Assembly: GCA_022496805.1 (NCBI GenBank)
Contig: CM040102.1
Coordinates: forward strand, 19,623,955 to 19,687,954
Origin: Pohlia nutans
Taxonomy: Eukaryota > Streptophyta > Bryopsida > Bryales > Mniaceae
Direction: 5' to 3'
Length of the DNA stretch: 64,000 bases
A program made the translations under genes and the position numbers. The notes below the pieces were generated by a model. That model was not told the origin of the DNA. It ran no database searches and was given only the letters and a program-made list of their open reading frames with translations. How positions within the stretch are numbered: the stretch's first letter is position 1; each line of letters opens with the position of its first letter. Positions 23,101-35,215 of the stretch are shown piece by piece.

Positions 23101-23656
23101 TTAACCTCTAAACGCTCAAACAATCATTTTTTGGTCGGTGCCCGAATCTTTCAGGATGCTTGGAACAATTGTCTTTTTCTTTTTTTTGAAAATATAAAAA
23201 ATATTTTAAAATACTACATCAAGTCTACTTTCTAACCCAATTTGAATTATGGCAAACCGAGTTAAACTCCTCCCGGGAGAAGTTTTCAAAGTAGATCACC
23301 TCAACATTGTGTTAGTGTTATAAAATTTTCTATTTGGGGAAAGTAATGATGATCCCTCCATCATTTCTTTTGCTTTTTTAAAGTTTACAATAGATAGCCC
23401 AACTTTAACCAATCATACTAAATTTTGAACTCTAAAATTGAAAATTATAATTTATACAAATTTTCAAAGTTAATGCTTTTGAATTTATTAAAAAAAAATC
23501 AAAAGTTATTTTTGGAAGTTTGACCGTACGAATAATTTGTAGAGATGATGCCCTACATTTTTTTCTATTGAACTAGACTTTATCAAACATATGGAAGGCA
23601 TATATTGTAACATATGTATGTTTTTGTTCAATATCCGTTGGGCTTTTAGGGGTTAA
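23101..23656. mobile_element. TTAA-flanked element, 540-bp family, copy 2
   Basis: TTAA at 23101-23104 and 23653-23656. It starts CCTCTAAACGCTCAAACA, ends GGGCTTTTAGGGG, and is colinear with 15563-16107 (shared: TACATCAAGTCTACTTT, AAGTTTACAATAGATA, ATAATTTGT). Non-coding. Confidence 0.65.
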
Positions 23657-24714
23657 AGACCACAACTTTGTTTCCCTGCAAACACTCAAAAGCTGCCTCA
23701 AAGCACCTCTTCTCAAAAAAAAGGTTAAATAGTTTTTTCTCTAAAATCTTTTTAACCAATTCAATTGTAGGATATTTCAATTAATTTGAATTTACAAATT
23801 TTGAACCGTTCAGGGTTCCTCAATAGTAAGATTATTAGCTTCAAAGTTGATTGCACTTTTTTTTTGGTCCCCTGCCTAAGTTTGAAAATGCCCAAAATGC
23901 AAAGTTTAGTCTCAAATTTGGAAAAATGAATTTGACAATTGTGTATATAGGTGGTGTTAGCTCATTGTGTACAAAAATTCAAAATGCATAGCTCATTGTA
24001 TGCAAATTTTCAAGAGCTACCCACAGTTAGATTTCACCTTTGCATGATTGTAACTTTTGATCTATACATCACCTACGTACGCAAGTTACCAACCCATCTC
24101 TATTACAAAGAGTAGAATCACCACAAAAAATCTCAAAAATTGAGGATCAATACTTAATCCACATTGAACTGACTGCACTTGAAAAATCGGCCTCTGTTCT
24201 TTAGGGGTTAATACCAAGAGATAACAAGCAGCTAGTTGCGTAGTCTTTGCCTTCGTATTTACCCTAAATTTACTTTTACATCGTGTTTGTACTTTTCAGC
24301 CATGTAACTCCTTAAAAACAAAGCGTTTCCGTAGTCTCTCCCCTGGAAGGGCAGATAATAAACAAGACTGAGTTGTCTCCAAGACATTTGTCTTCCTTTC
24401 TTTGGTTAACCCCTAAAGGACCAATGGCTTAGTTTCTGTTCAGACGGTGAGACAGTTCACACTGGAATTGAGGCTACCTAATGGTTTCTCAAGGTATTTT
24501 ATTCCTGTAAATTCAAAATGTGTGAGATTCTTAACACTTTCTGTGACCGGTAAAGCTCAGCCAACCAGTAACAGTGCCTAACTTAATGCTTGGTTCATAC
24601 GCATCGCTAATTGAATTGGGCGAAAGTCACTCCTCCAGACTTGCTACAAACCTACTCATTTCATAATTAGACTATAGTGGTCACCAATGACAATTTCAAG
24701 TGGTAAGCCACAGA
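23657..24714. other. Spacer with TTAA element end and dispersed repeat
   Basis: The stretch ending CTTTAGGGG-TTAA at 24211 is the inverted counterpart of 16280 onward; its left end is unclear. 24216-24360 is the third copy of the repeat at 22924-23095. Another one-ended TTAA-CCCCTAAAGGACC start lies at 24404-24422. No gene. The last 200 bases are the 3' flank of the ACX4-like gene. Confidence 0.45.
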
Positions 24715-27700
24715 CTATTTCTGAGACACCAAAAGACCCTTAGTTTTGCCAGAGGCAGAAGGCTTAATGCTTGCAATTCCTGTAATTTCCCGTCCTGTAA
24801 CCAGGGTGTTGATTTCGTAAGTTCCCTCGTAGGTGTAAATTGGCTCCATATCGCAAAAGGCCTGGAAAGCATACACACCATACATGATTACAAAGCCTGG
24901 CCACGTCATCAATCACTTCCCATTTTAAAAAGTGCTCCAGGTCTTCGAAGACATACATCTTGAATGATGTTATAATCAAGCAAAAGCATGCAAACTGACC
25001 TTGGCAACAAGAAAGTCTGAAAGTATTCCATTTCCACCCAAAAGCTCTCTGCCCAAAGCAACTGTTTCGCGTGCTCGCAGAGTGTTCCAGGCCTGCAGCA
25101 AGAGTGCCAAGATTAAGCAGCTGTCGCTTAAAATCCAAAGTAAAATAACCAGACCGTATAGAACCTCAATCATTCAACAGCTACAGTTTACCAATTCAAA
25201 AATATACACCGACGTTAAAATTGTATCCATATGGTTTCTCCCACTATGCATTACAACAGAAGCTTCTTGAATTTGAAATCCCCAAAGATGAGCTGAATGA
25301 TTGTTTCTACAAACAACACCACCAGAATTACTGTGACGATAACAAACCTTGCAAAGACTGGCTTGCCCAGGAGTCATCTTGCCACTTTCATACACTTTGC
25401 AAAGCTTCCAGCCCAGTAGAAACATCGCCTGAATGTTGCCAAGCATGCGCACAAGCTTTTCTTGGTTGATTTGAAGGGCTGCCAATGGGGCCCCAAACTG
25501 CTTCCTCTCTTGCAAGTACCTACACGCAACCAAAAATCTTTGTATCAGAGAACACAGAAAAAAGATCCCGGATACAGTTCTATATCCTAGTTATTAATTA
25601 ATGAGACTACTGCCCATTCAAACTGCTAACACTTATGTTTTCCTGCAGAACTACACAATATCTTGATTCTTGAGCATGTTTGTAGGAAAAATACAACGAA
25701 TAATAATAGAATCCAGAGTGTGCGGGCAGTGAGTTCCATCAGACCTGTGGCAGATGTCATACACGCCCATAGAAACTCCAATCGGAAGCCATGCCACCAT
25801 AATCCGGGAGACGGCAAGCACCTGATTGAGGTAGAGCCGTTAAAAGGCATACATTAGCAAATAACACTCTGCATAATGACTTATTAGGTCTTTCAAGATG
25901 ACTGGCATTTTACAGAGCAACATGATGTTCCGATACTTCGAAAAAAAACTGATCGGAGATTCTGTGAAGTCAGTTAAAAGCCACAACAGTGTCGTCCTCG
26001 TTCGATGTTACCTTGTTCGTATCTTGGAAAGAGTTGATTCCAGTCAAGCGATCCTCATCAGGAATATATACATCCTTCATGACAATGTCACCATTTTGCA
26101 CCATCCTCAACCCAATCTTATTCTCGATTTTGGTAGCTCTGTAACCTGGCGTCCCTTTCTTCACAATAAACCTACAAAACCAGAAGATATCCATCACAAG
26201 AAACCATTAATTCTGATACAACAGAAGGCTCACTTGGAAGTAATTGGAGACACTCAAGCTCAACAAGGTTTTATCAGTGCTTAGAAATCTGATATATACA
26301 TATAGCTCGTTGAACCAAAAAGGATCCCAGATAGAAGAAATGAGGTCGATTCAAACTTTAATACGTAGATCTATACAAAGTCCAGTAAATCAACAAGTTA
26401 GGGCATGACCGGAACACTGTGTGCCACAAATAATAATAAAAAATTGGGATTCGTCGAAATTCAGAAGAACACGCACCCGTTGATCTGGTTGGTTTGTGTG
26501 TTCCGTGCAAACACAATCGCTATATCTGCAAATGTAGCGTTACCAATCCACCGCTTCTGTCCATTCAAGAGCCATCCCCCTTCCACCTGGTTCCAGAACG
26601 TCGATATTTAATAACATTCAGGAACTCCAAAGCTTGATTTATGACAAGCTTGAGTACGGATTTGTGCATGCATCAGGAATTTAGGACCCCACGGCTTTTA
26701 AATGATTTCCGTGCGACATCCGATATTTCATGGATTCGTACATTTTTCGCACGGGTTCTGCACAGATTTCGCGCTAATTTTGCACGGATTCTACACTTTA
26801 TTAGATAACGAAAAAAGTGGATGTAGAAGCCGTGCGGATTCAGTGCAGAATTAGGGCAAAATCCGTGCAGAATCTGTGCGAAAAATGTACGAACCCATGA
26901 ACTATCGGATGTCGCACAGAAATCGTTAAAAATCAGTGAGGTCCTAAATTCCTGATGCATAGAAAGCCATGACACGTTGAACACAAGTTTAACACCTCAA
27001 CTTATCCCTCACCATGCATTTTTTGCTCTAGAAATGGTGACAGTTGGATAGTTTTTCCCTCAGACTTCCATAATTATTCTAGTTGATACCCACTGCATAA
27101 CTGAAAGATTGTTCTACTGAGGAAATAAGGCAGTGCGTACCTTCACTGCTGTTGTATTGAGTGAACTTGCATCACTCCCATACTCAGGTTCGGTCAATGC
27201 CTGTTACCATCATCCATGTCCGTCAAGATCGACGTAACTAATGAATAGTATGTGGCCTTCTCTCAGAAAAAATCATCTCAAAATACCCTTTACAATAGAA
27301 GACAACAAATCGCAATCCTGTTACAAAAGTACAAGGCTATTTCAGGCTACGAGATAGGCTTACCCAACAACCAACAGTATCGAAACGGGAAAGACTTGGC
27401 AGATACTTCTGTTTCTGCTCCTCACTCCCCAACATCCCTGCAAAACAAGACTTACGAGTGCCTTTCTTAAGACTATTCGCCCTTGGAACTTTAAACTCCC
27501 CAAGCCACTCTTCTGGTATCAATCTAAACGATTAAGTGGGATTTGGGGCATAAATAACCAATGCAGAAGGCACGATGCAAGTGTACCGATTGTGGACATG
27601 CACAAGCTGGAGTGCACAAGAGCGAAAGTGCAACAGCTTGCATCTACACGTGCAATCTCAGCACCCACCAACGCATGGCTCAATATTGAAAGCCCCGGAC

Positions 27701-29366
27701 ATCCATATCCCTGGCAGAAGACGTCCAACATACAGGATGATTGATTGCCACACTAATAATACTACTGGTGATAGACTTCATTGTGATAGGCTTCATTCCA
27801 CAACACTAGAGATTGGCATCATTTCCGAAGCTCCAGTTCGGCGATAGCAATGAGAAACTTATTATGAAAAGCATATCTACCATCAAAACAACATTAACAC
27901 ATGTGTTCATCACGTTCTAAAATTTGAACAAAATGAGCTCACAATCCCAACTTCTAGATACTCAGTCGTCCAGGCACTCGGTTCAATTGATCACTCTAGT
28001 CCCAAACCACCACTTCAAGCAAGTAGCACATAGGCTGGAAAATTCACCTTAATTGTGCCACCAGCGATCTTAAGGCTGGCAAGGTGGGGAATGATTTCAA
28101 AAGGGAACTCTGCCTTCTCCCAATACTGTCAACACCACCAGAAACTTCATAAACAAAGTAAAGTCGACAAAAGAACTTAGGCTCCACTTGTAGGGATGAA
28201 TGCAAATCTGGGCATACGTATAACTACTCCCGTGATTCGAGCTTGCAGACATGGACTGCTAAGAATCGAACTAAAAACAAGGAACAAATTTTTAACGAAC
28301 CCAACCTTGGTCATAACAGGTGCAACATGCTTCTCCATCACACCCCGAACACGCTTACGAAGTGCGATATCCTCTGGCGATAAGAGATCTTCCAGCCCAA
28401 AATAGTCTGACACTGTTGACCAGAATTATCAACTAGGTTATACTTAGGGAAAAGCATGAACAATGATAGTGATTCACAATTCGCAAGATGGAAATTTAGG
28501 TGACGAAAGCTGGGTGGTATACAATGCACAGTATCTTGGCAACTTGAGAGAAAGTGGGGCCTCAGGGTTTAGGACTTGCCTGATTTGGGAAATGTCGATG
28601 CTGGTGTCGCTTGCGGAAAGGCAGATGCTACGTCCAGTGCAGGAAGGCCAACCCCAAGCGTAGGCATGCTCTCCAACTGACCTGAAAGAAACAAAAACAA
28701 CATGAGCAACCTTCAAGCAGAATTCAAAGGCCAATATTTGTACTAACAATCCAAAGCCAAAGACATACCACTGACAACTCCATATATTTGCAATGCATGG
28801 AAACAATTGCCGAAACAACCACCAGCATTTCCTTGGCTCATATTCAAAAACCCGGCCCCCAAGAACACTAATAACCATTTGGCTGATGGAACCCTCAACA
28901 GTCTCTGATTCTGTTGCAAACTCCCGAATTCCTGCACTTAACCCTTTAAGGACCAAGAATTCATGGTTTAAAAATGACAAATTCAATCATTCATATAATG
29001 AAAAGTATGATTCAAATAGGACCAAATTTTATATCACCAAAATAAGTAAAGAACATTGCATGTGTTGACCAAAAACATAAATAAATTTGAACAATAGAAA
29101 CTTCACATAGAACCCATTCAAAACTGCTAAAAAAAACATGAAGCCAAATTTGGCTTTCTTGGTCCTTAAAGGGTTAAATGACTGTAAGCTATTGACACAA
29201 TGTTGAGTTTTAATAAATGCTGGTAGGTTGAAATGGAAAAGCGGAGCCAGCATTTACTTGGAGAAAGGAGACCAGGAACGCCTGTGGGCTGCAGTTGCTG
29301 GTTGATTCTTGCAAGTCGACGCCATCCCTTGTCATCCATACCTTCTCCCGCCATCACCCGCTCCAT
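24715..29366 (-). CDS. ACX4: Short-chain acyl-CoA oxidase, ACX4-like
   Basis: It oxidises short-chain acyl-CoA to trans-2-enoyl-CoA with FAD, normally in peroxisomal beta-oxidation. Secure exons: 28681 or 28676 to 28580, 28412-28306, 28125-28048, 27710-27587, 27437-27364, 27200-27141, 26586-26477, 26171-26012, 25821-25745, 25519-25348, 25092-25000, 24861-24715 (stop TAG); phases all match. Landmarks: [77 protein letters not shown] block, [10 protein letters not shown], and [17 protein letters not shown] with the catalytic glutamate in the YEGTYE stretch. Two tentative 5' exons (29366-29258, 28931-28876) join in phase and would give about 487 residues. The protein ends VSQK rather than a PTS1 such as SRL. 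One intron begins GC (CAG|GCAAGT at 28579). Introns hold a TTAA MITE and a foldback MITE. Confidence 0.93.
26671..26961. mobile_element. Foldback MITE in an ACX4 intron
   Basis: Starts CATCAGGAATTTAGGACCCC and ends with the complement, arms rich in CCGTGC/GCACGG. Same family as 2185-2461. It lies between exons 27200-27141 and 26586-26477. Non-coding. Confidence 0.78.
28938..29177. mobile_element. TTAA MITE, 232-bp family, copy 1
   Basis: TTAA at 28938-28941 and 29174-29177 bound a 232-base body with ends CCCTTTAAGGACCAAG and CTTGGTCCTTAAAGGG. It fills most of the tentative first ACX4 intron. Its left end directly precedes the splice acceptor GTGCAG of exon 28931-28876. Confidence 0.85.
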
Positions 29367-29426
29367 GCTTCTTGTCACAGTTGCCTACAAGCCACCAACA
29401 TGGTCAACCTTCTCTTCTAGAAAAGC

Positions 29427-29664
29427 TTAATCCCAAAAGGACCAAGGATTCACAGTTTTAAATGACAAATTCTATTGATCATATTGTGAAAAATATAATT
29501 CAGATGGGACCAAATTTTATACCACCAGAATTAGTGAAGATCAACGCATGTGTTGGCCAAAAAACAAATGAATTTGAACAAGAGAAAAGTCCAAATAGGA
29601 CCTACTCAAAACTGTTAAAAAAAACATGGAGCCAGTTTAGGCTTCTTGGTCCTTGAGGGATTAA
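29427..29664. mobile_element. TTAA MITE, 232-bp family, copy 2
   Basis: TTAA borders; ends CCCAAAAGGACCAAGG and TTGGTCCTTGAGGGA. Same orientation as copy 1, in the 5' flank of the ACX4-like gene. Confidence 0.82.
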
Positions 29665-29898
29665 AAGAGCTGACTGTAGCAAGTTGGTAAACAAATAGAG
29701 TTCAAGAATAATTACGACCTAAAGAGAGAAGCCTAAGACTCCTACACTAAATCAAACCCATGGTAGCAACGTCGTTAAGAATACAAATCCTCACGCAAGT
29801 TTCAGTGATTTGGAATCTCCTGGAGCTGCAGAACTAGTGTTAGCAACAACTCTTCCACCAAATTTATCGGTAAGTGGAATTCATACAGCAAAGGAGGC

Positions 29899-30138
29899 TT
29901 AAACCCTAAAGGACCAAGGATTCATGGTTTTAAATTGAAAAACTCAATTGATCATATTGTGAAAAATATAATTAAGATAAGGCAAAATCTTATATCACCG
30001 GAATCAGTGAAAAACATTGCATGTGTTGATCAAACAACAAATAAATTCAAACAAAAAGAAGTCCACATGAGACCTACTCAAAACTGTTGAAAAAAAACAT
30101 GGAGCTCAGTTTGGGCTTCTTGGTCCTTTAGGGGTTAA
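29899..30138. mobile_element. TTAA MITE, 232-bp family, copy 3
   Basis: TTAA borders; ends ACCCTAAAGGACCAAGG and TTGGTCCTTTAGGGG. Same orientation as its neighbours. Confidence 0.82.
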
Positions 30139-30297
30139 TGACACCATATCACACTGAGTTGCAATAACTGTACCATTGCAGTATATAAGAATCTTGTCCT
30201 GCACATATGACTCCGTAAATGCCTCTTCAACGTTCACGTGATGTTGTCGAACCAATTTCATGGATTTCAGGAACATTCTACAAGTTTTCAAGCAGGC

Positions 30298-30537
30298 TTA
30301 ACCCCTAAAGGACCAAGGATTCATGGTTTTAAAATGACAAGTTTAAACAATCATATTGAGAAAATTATAATTTGAATGGGACCAAATTTTATATCGCTCG
30401 AATTAGTGATGAATATCACATATGTTGAATTAAAAATAAAAATAAAAATAACAAAAAAAATCTACATAAAACCTACTCAAAATCACTGAAAAAAAAACAG
30501 GAGCCACCTGGTGGCCTTATGGTCCTTTAGGGGTTAA
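30298..30537. mobile_element. TTAA MITE, 232-bp family, copy 4
   Basis: TTAA borders; ends CCCCTAAAGGACCAAGG and ATGGTCCTTTAGGGG. The fourth direct copy within 1.6 kb, in the ACX4 5' flank. Confidence 0.82.
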
Positions 30538-31282
30538 CGATCGCAAAACCTAAATTCTTTACAAATACCGTAGAGGTTCAATCAACAGTCAAGAGTACAA
30601 GGTATCCATAATTTTACAAAATTGTGCTAAACGGTAGCTCATCAATTGTCTAAATACACTGGAGGTGGTCGCAGCCAAGTCTCAATCTACTCCAGCAAAA
30701 GGAAAAAAATTAATTAAGTGTTTCTGAATTGCCTGGATTAAGATTCAAGTGCGAAATTCATCAGTTTCGCAGCCATGATTCGAAAAACGGAAAACGGAAC
30801 TTCAATTCAGCACAAGAAAATAAAAGAAAAAAATAAAAACAGAGCTCCGCACCTCGAAATGCTTCCAAAAATCGCGAAACGCTTCGATTAAAAATGGCGT
30901 AGCTTCTGTCTAATGATTCAAACGGATAAGTAATTGTCTCTACTGATTGTGAAGACGACGAGCATGCACGGATCGAGGTGACGAAGAAGACGGAGGAAGA
31001 CCACCGTTTTTGGCTTGAATCCTCCCCTGCACGCGAAGGGCAGCGCCCCCATTGGCTCAAAGGCTGAGTCCATGTCAGCAGATTACCCCGTGTCCACGTC
31101 AACTGAGTGGTACCCACGTGGGAGATTCACTTGAGTAAGCAAAGAAGGACGGATGAAACACATCTATGGATGAAATCATGCATGAAAGTAGACGGAGTAG
31201 TAAGGCAGACTCCATTCCGTTTTGGAGCTGGCGTGAATAAAGTGTTTGTTTGTTTTGACAATGAACCAGTGTCCATTGGACT
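30538..31282 (-). promoter_or_regulatory. Probable ACX4 upstream region with a G-box
   Basis: This is the non-repetitive stretch upstream of the ACX4-like gene. A perfect palindromic G-box CCCACGTGGG lies at 31113-31122, next to other ACGT cores (GTCCACGTCAAC near 31092). G-boxes bind plant bZIP and bHLH factors. The transcription start is not resolved; 5' untranslated exons may lie here. Confidence 0.4.
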
Positions 31283-31599
31283 ATAACATTCAGTAACCTT
31301 GGTTACTACTGCCTTTCTCTGACAAATTGATGTGGAATATCCCACATCATTTCATCCCCCGAATGAAATGATGTGGGATATTCCTCATCACATTAGTAGC
31401 TACGAGGACATGTGGCATTGAGCAAGAGCAATCAACCATGGTGCACAAGAACTCAAAGCACTTCTCAATCACATTCAATAGTGTTCTATAATTATTTATT
31501 TGATTCAATAGTCCATTCAAATACAAATCACTGCTCATTCTATAAATTAAGGTGGATGAAACAAAAAGGCACCCCTCTTGAAGACTACTGAATGTTATG
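31283..31599. mobile_element. MITE, ATAACATTCAGTAG family, copy 3
   Basis: Ends ATAACATTCAGTAA and CTACTGAATGTTAT, about 315 bases. The inner part holds a palindrome around ATGTGGAATATCCCACATCAT / ATGATGTGGGATATTCC. Non-coding. Confidence 0.65.
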
Positions 31600-31684
31600 A
31601 CAAAGGATCATTGATACAAGACTACTTTCTACTTCGGGGAATAGATACTCTATAAACATGTAACCATTAAAACTACATTAAGAG

Positions 31685-31956
31685 CTCAGGGGTGCATTCT
31701 ATATTATGTTTGAGAATCACGTGTGTTCATGACCCCTTCTAAAAAAACCCTTTGTATACGAGGGGTTATATGTCTAATACGTTTGTATATAGATGTATTC
31801 CGTTTTAAATATATGTTTAGTATAAGTATACGTGAATATTTTCAGTTCTAAATGTGTTTATTGTATGTATACGTAATATGGCACTGTTCAAATTAATACC
31901 GCTTCTGTGCACTCATGTATACTCGTACATGTTTAGTACAGTGCACCCCCCGAGAT
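31685..31956. mobile_element. MITE, GGGGTGCA family, copy 1
   Basis: Ends CTCAGGGGTGCATTCTA and TACAGTGCACCCCCCGAG. About 270 bases, related to 34081-34357 (direct) and 40158-40433 (inverted). Shared: TTATATGTCTAA, AATATATGTTTA, GTAATATGGCACTGTTCAA. Non-coding. Confidence 0.72.
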
Positions 31957-32029
31957 TAAGAGACATAATTACATTTGTTGTGAGGTGGTATAATTGAAGA
32001 TTTGGGTAGGTGAATGATCGCTAAGTCAT

Positions 32030-32215
32030 AAATTTTGTGAATGGTTGGTGAGGAATGTTGTATCACAGTTATGTGATCTAGGTTCGATTCTCGTTGGGTT
32101 TGTGTGAGCAGTAATGTGATTTAAATGGCTTGGTGATGCTAGTGAGTTATCGTAGGCAGGAGACAGACTTATAATACTGGAGTTGGTGACTACTAGAGTT
32201 CGTGTGCAAGAGATA
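32030..32215 (+). repeat. Possible SINE-like sequence
   Basis: GGTTCGATTC at 32081-32090 matches a pol III B box, 40-50 bases after a weak A-box-like GGTTGGTGAGG. No full tRNA cloverleaf could be drawn and no second copy was found, so this is weak. Confidence 0.22.
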
Positions 32216-32340
32216 ATATGTGATCCCTTTCACTCATCTCTTATACAAAGTAGAGTAAACATAGTACAACCTCCGGTCCACTTTTATGGGGTTGGCGTGA
32301 ATAAAGCGTTTATTCGATCTACCCATGATTCACATATCCA

Positions 32341-32512
32341 TTCAAAATTAGATCTAGTCTATAGATTTAGTCTTTATACCTTTCTATTTCAAAATTCGAT
32401 TTATTCTATATATCTTTAAGTCTTTAAAGATATATGGAATAAATCAAATTTTATTTTGAAATAAAAAGGTATAATGCTAAATTATCTATAGACTAGATCT
32501 AATTTTGAAATA
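32341..32512. repeat. Near-perfect 170-bp palindrome
   Basis: The left arm CAAAATTAGATCTAGTCTAT... reads back as ATAGACTAGATCTAATTTTG at the right, with the centre near 32424 (AAGTCTTTAAAG). Arms of about 80 bases have few mismatches. A foldback MITE or similar; no coding capacity. Confidence 0.75.
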
Positions 32513-34080
32513 GAAAGTAAAAAGATTAGAGATAGACTACTAGTTCTTTTGCAGAAAGAACTGACGATATAAAACTCGGGGGTAAGAAGGTAGAGGCTCT
32601 CTTTTGGTTGAGATCTCCTCATTATGGTTGGGAGGTTGAATTGTTGTATTACTCTTGTGCACACGTTCTCAATTTGGAGTGGTCTAACTCCAGTAGTGCA
32701 TCTCATCTTGAGTTCTAACTCTTGTGTACATATTTTCAATCTGAAGTAGTCTATCTCCAATCCATCCATCTTCAACTAGGAGTTGTCTTGCTTCCATCAT
32801 CCTCTACTTACTCACTGCTACATGTGGTTAGAAAACATCCATTATCAAATATCTTTAGTTACATTACATTGACAAAATTGATGGAGGAGATCTTGTATCA
32901 TGGCGCAATGTAGAAGTTATTATAAAGTAGTAAGACGTAGTTTAGGAATTTATCATACGATTAGTTTTAGAAAGGATCAATACTTGAAGAAGCATTTTTT
33001 TAAATAAATTGAGAGTGGAAGTTAAAATTCAAAAGTATTTTAGGAAGGAGTAGAAAATAGATTAGAGACATCTATAGTGGAAATTGGAGATAAGCTCTAG
33101 AGGGTTTTGGATGTGGACAATGTAATACAACTTATGTGAAAGAGTAAATAGTATTATGTACATCTTCAAGTGAATGGGAAGCATCCTCAACTACACAATG
33201 GACACATAAATTTGAAAATTACACAATCAAAAATTTGAGAGCACTTGAATTATGGCATATCTAAGTCATAACGCAACCAACTACGATAGAGTCATAGGCG
33301 TTTGAACTGAGTCAATGAATATAGAAGTCATAAAAAAATTGAGTCATGGAGCTCAATGTTTTGCATAGTTGCACATTTGCAATTTAGTGAGTCGAAAATT
33401 GCACGTTGTTCCAAGGATATGTTGCAAGTGCTTTTGTCAAAAGGTTTGTGACCTCGTTTGTGACTAGATGATAATATATGAGACTTAGTAATGAATGTGA
33501 AAAACGTAGAGAGTATGTGGGCCATCTCAACTTTGACTATATAAGTCACAGTTTTTGAACTGTACACTTGGGACTAATGATACTTTTCACCTAATTTCTT
33601 AAAATGGAGTCGCACAACATTTTGCAATTGAAAAACGAGTTGCAATAGGGTAGTTATAAATACATTTTTTTGTACTAGTGAAATTGCTTTGTCTTAGAGT
33701 TGATGGGATCTCTACATTTTAAGAGAAGAAGGGAATGACTATTCAAATTATCTCTTGAAAATTGGTCACCTTTTGGCTTTTTTTTAATCTAGCTCATAGG
33801 CTTAACATGGCCTACAAAATTCTATCTAATCTAGGCATTTCAATGTATTTGGGAAGCATTTGCAAGTTTCATACAATTATTGTGTTGATAGTTATGTACA
33901 ATTGATGGAAACAAAAGGTTTAAAATTACTTAGAAATGTCACAATGAGATGGATAAGTCTTATTACTTCCCATAACAAATCCTATGGCAAAATACCACAC
34001 TCTAATGCCAAAGATGAGGGTTGATCGCACCTACAAGAAATGGGGCAAACAAGCTCAAGTACTTATCCCATGGGGTCTCG
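32513..34080. other. AT-rich spacer
   Basis: No gene, RNA gene or duplicated element recognised. Confidence 0.35.
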
Positions 34081-34357
34081 CATGGGGTGCACTCTACATT
34101 AGTTTCAAGAGAATCATGTGCATTCATGACTCCCTCTAAAACCCCCCATGACACAAGGGATTATATGTCTAAGACTTTTGTATACTAACATATCTATTTC
34201 ATCCTAAATATATGTTTAATGTAAGTATATGTGGATATGTTTAGCTCTAAATATGTTTATTGTATGTATATGTAATATGGCACTGTTCAATTTAATATCC
34301 CTTCTATGCACTTACATATACTCTCGTATGTGTTTAGTACAATGCATCCTCTGGGGT
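34081..34357. mobile_element. MITE, GGGGTGCA family, copy 2
   Basis: Ends ATGGGGTGCACTCTACAT and TACAATGCATCCTCTGGGG; direct copy of 31685-31956. Non-coding. Confidence 0.7.
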
Positions 34358-34403
34358 ACTTACATTTTATTTTATTATTTTATTTTTTCCTGAGGGCAAA
34401 GAC

Positions 34404-35207
34404 CTCGGGGGGGACACTTCTTGTGTATTTTGGGGACCCACGTGCAACAGTGGGGTATTTTTTTGGGGACTATTTACCTCCTAGAAAGCATTTAAAGGAC
34501 CCCTATTATTACTTAAAGCAAAAAAAATACCCATATTATCATATCTATCATTACTTATAATATGTAAGCCAAAGGAATATATTAGAGGCTATTTTCTTTG
34601 TAAGGAAAAAAACTAACTAAAAAAATAATGAGAATACAAGTGACTAACAAATACCTTATAGAAAAAAAGATTCAAGTTATAACAATGCATGAATACAAAT
34701 ACAGCACAAATACATGCATGAAAAGCAAGACATTAGGGTTGAAAAAGTATTGAAAAGATTTTAGGCACAATATGTGTTTAAAAACATAGACATGAAGTGC
34801 ATCTGTGAAGTATGACCACAAATATATGCTTGATATAAAAAAAATTACATCCGAAATACGCCGTTCTAATGCCCTCCATACCATGTGCCTTGTCACCTAG
34901 GAAGAAACGCGGGAACTGACATTTTCTTCTAGCCGTTACAGATATGCTTGGGGTGATCATACTTGCTGCCATTGAACGTACTAAATTTTTTTCCTAGGAT
35001 CCCATTCTTTTGCCCCTAATTTATATCTACCTAAATTTTAATGGATCATATTTTCCGGTTCCCTATGTTACTTATAAAGGACATGCCACTTTTAATGTCC
35101 CCTAATTTATATATATATATATTTTAAATTTTACCTAAGATTATTTAAATAAACCCTATATTCCGCCGCACGTAGGTTATTAAAAAATGGGAAGTGTCCC
35201 CCCCGAG
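34404..35207. mobile_element. Non-autonomous hAT-type element, 804 bp
   Basis: Terminal inverted repeats CTCGGGGGGGACACTTC (34404-34420) and GAAGTGTCCCCCCCGAG (35191-35207) are perfect. They are bordered by the perfect 8-base duplication GCAAAGAC at 34396-34403 and 35208-35215. An 8-base duplication is the hAT hallmark. The body is AT-rich with no transposase. Confidence 0.85.
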
Positions 35208-35215
35208 GCAAAGAC

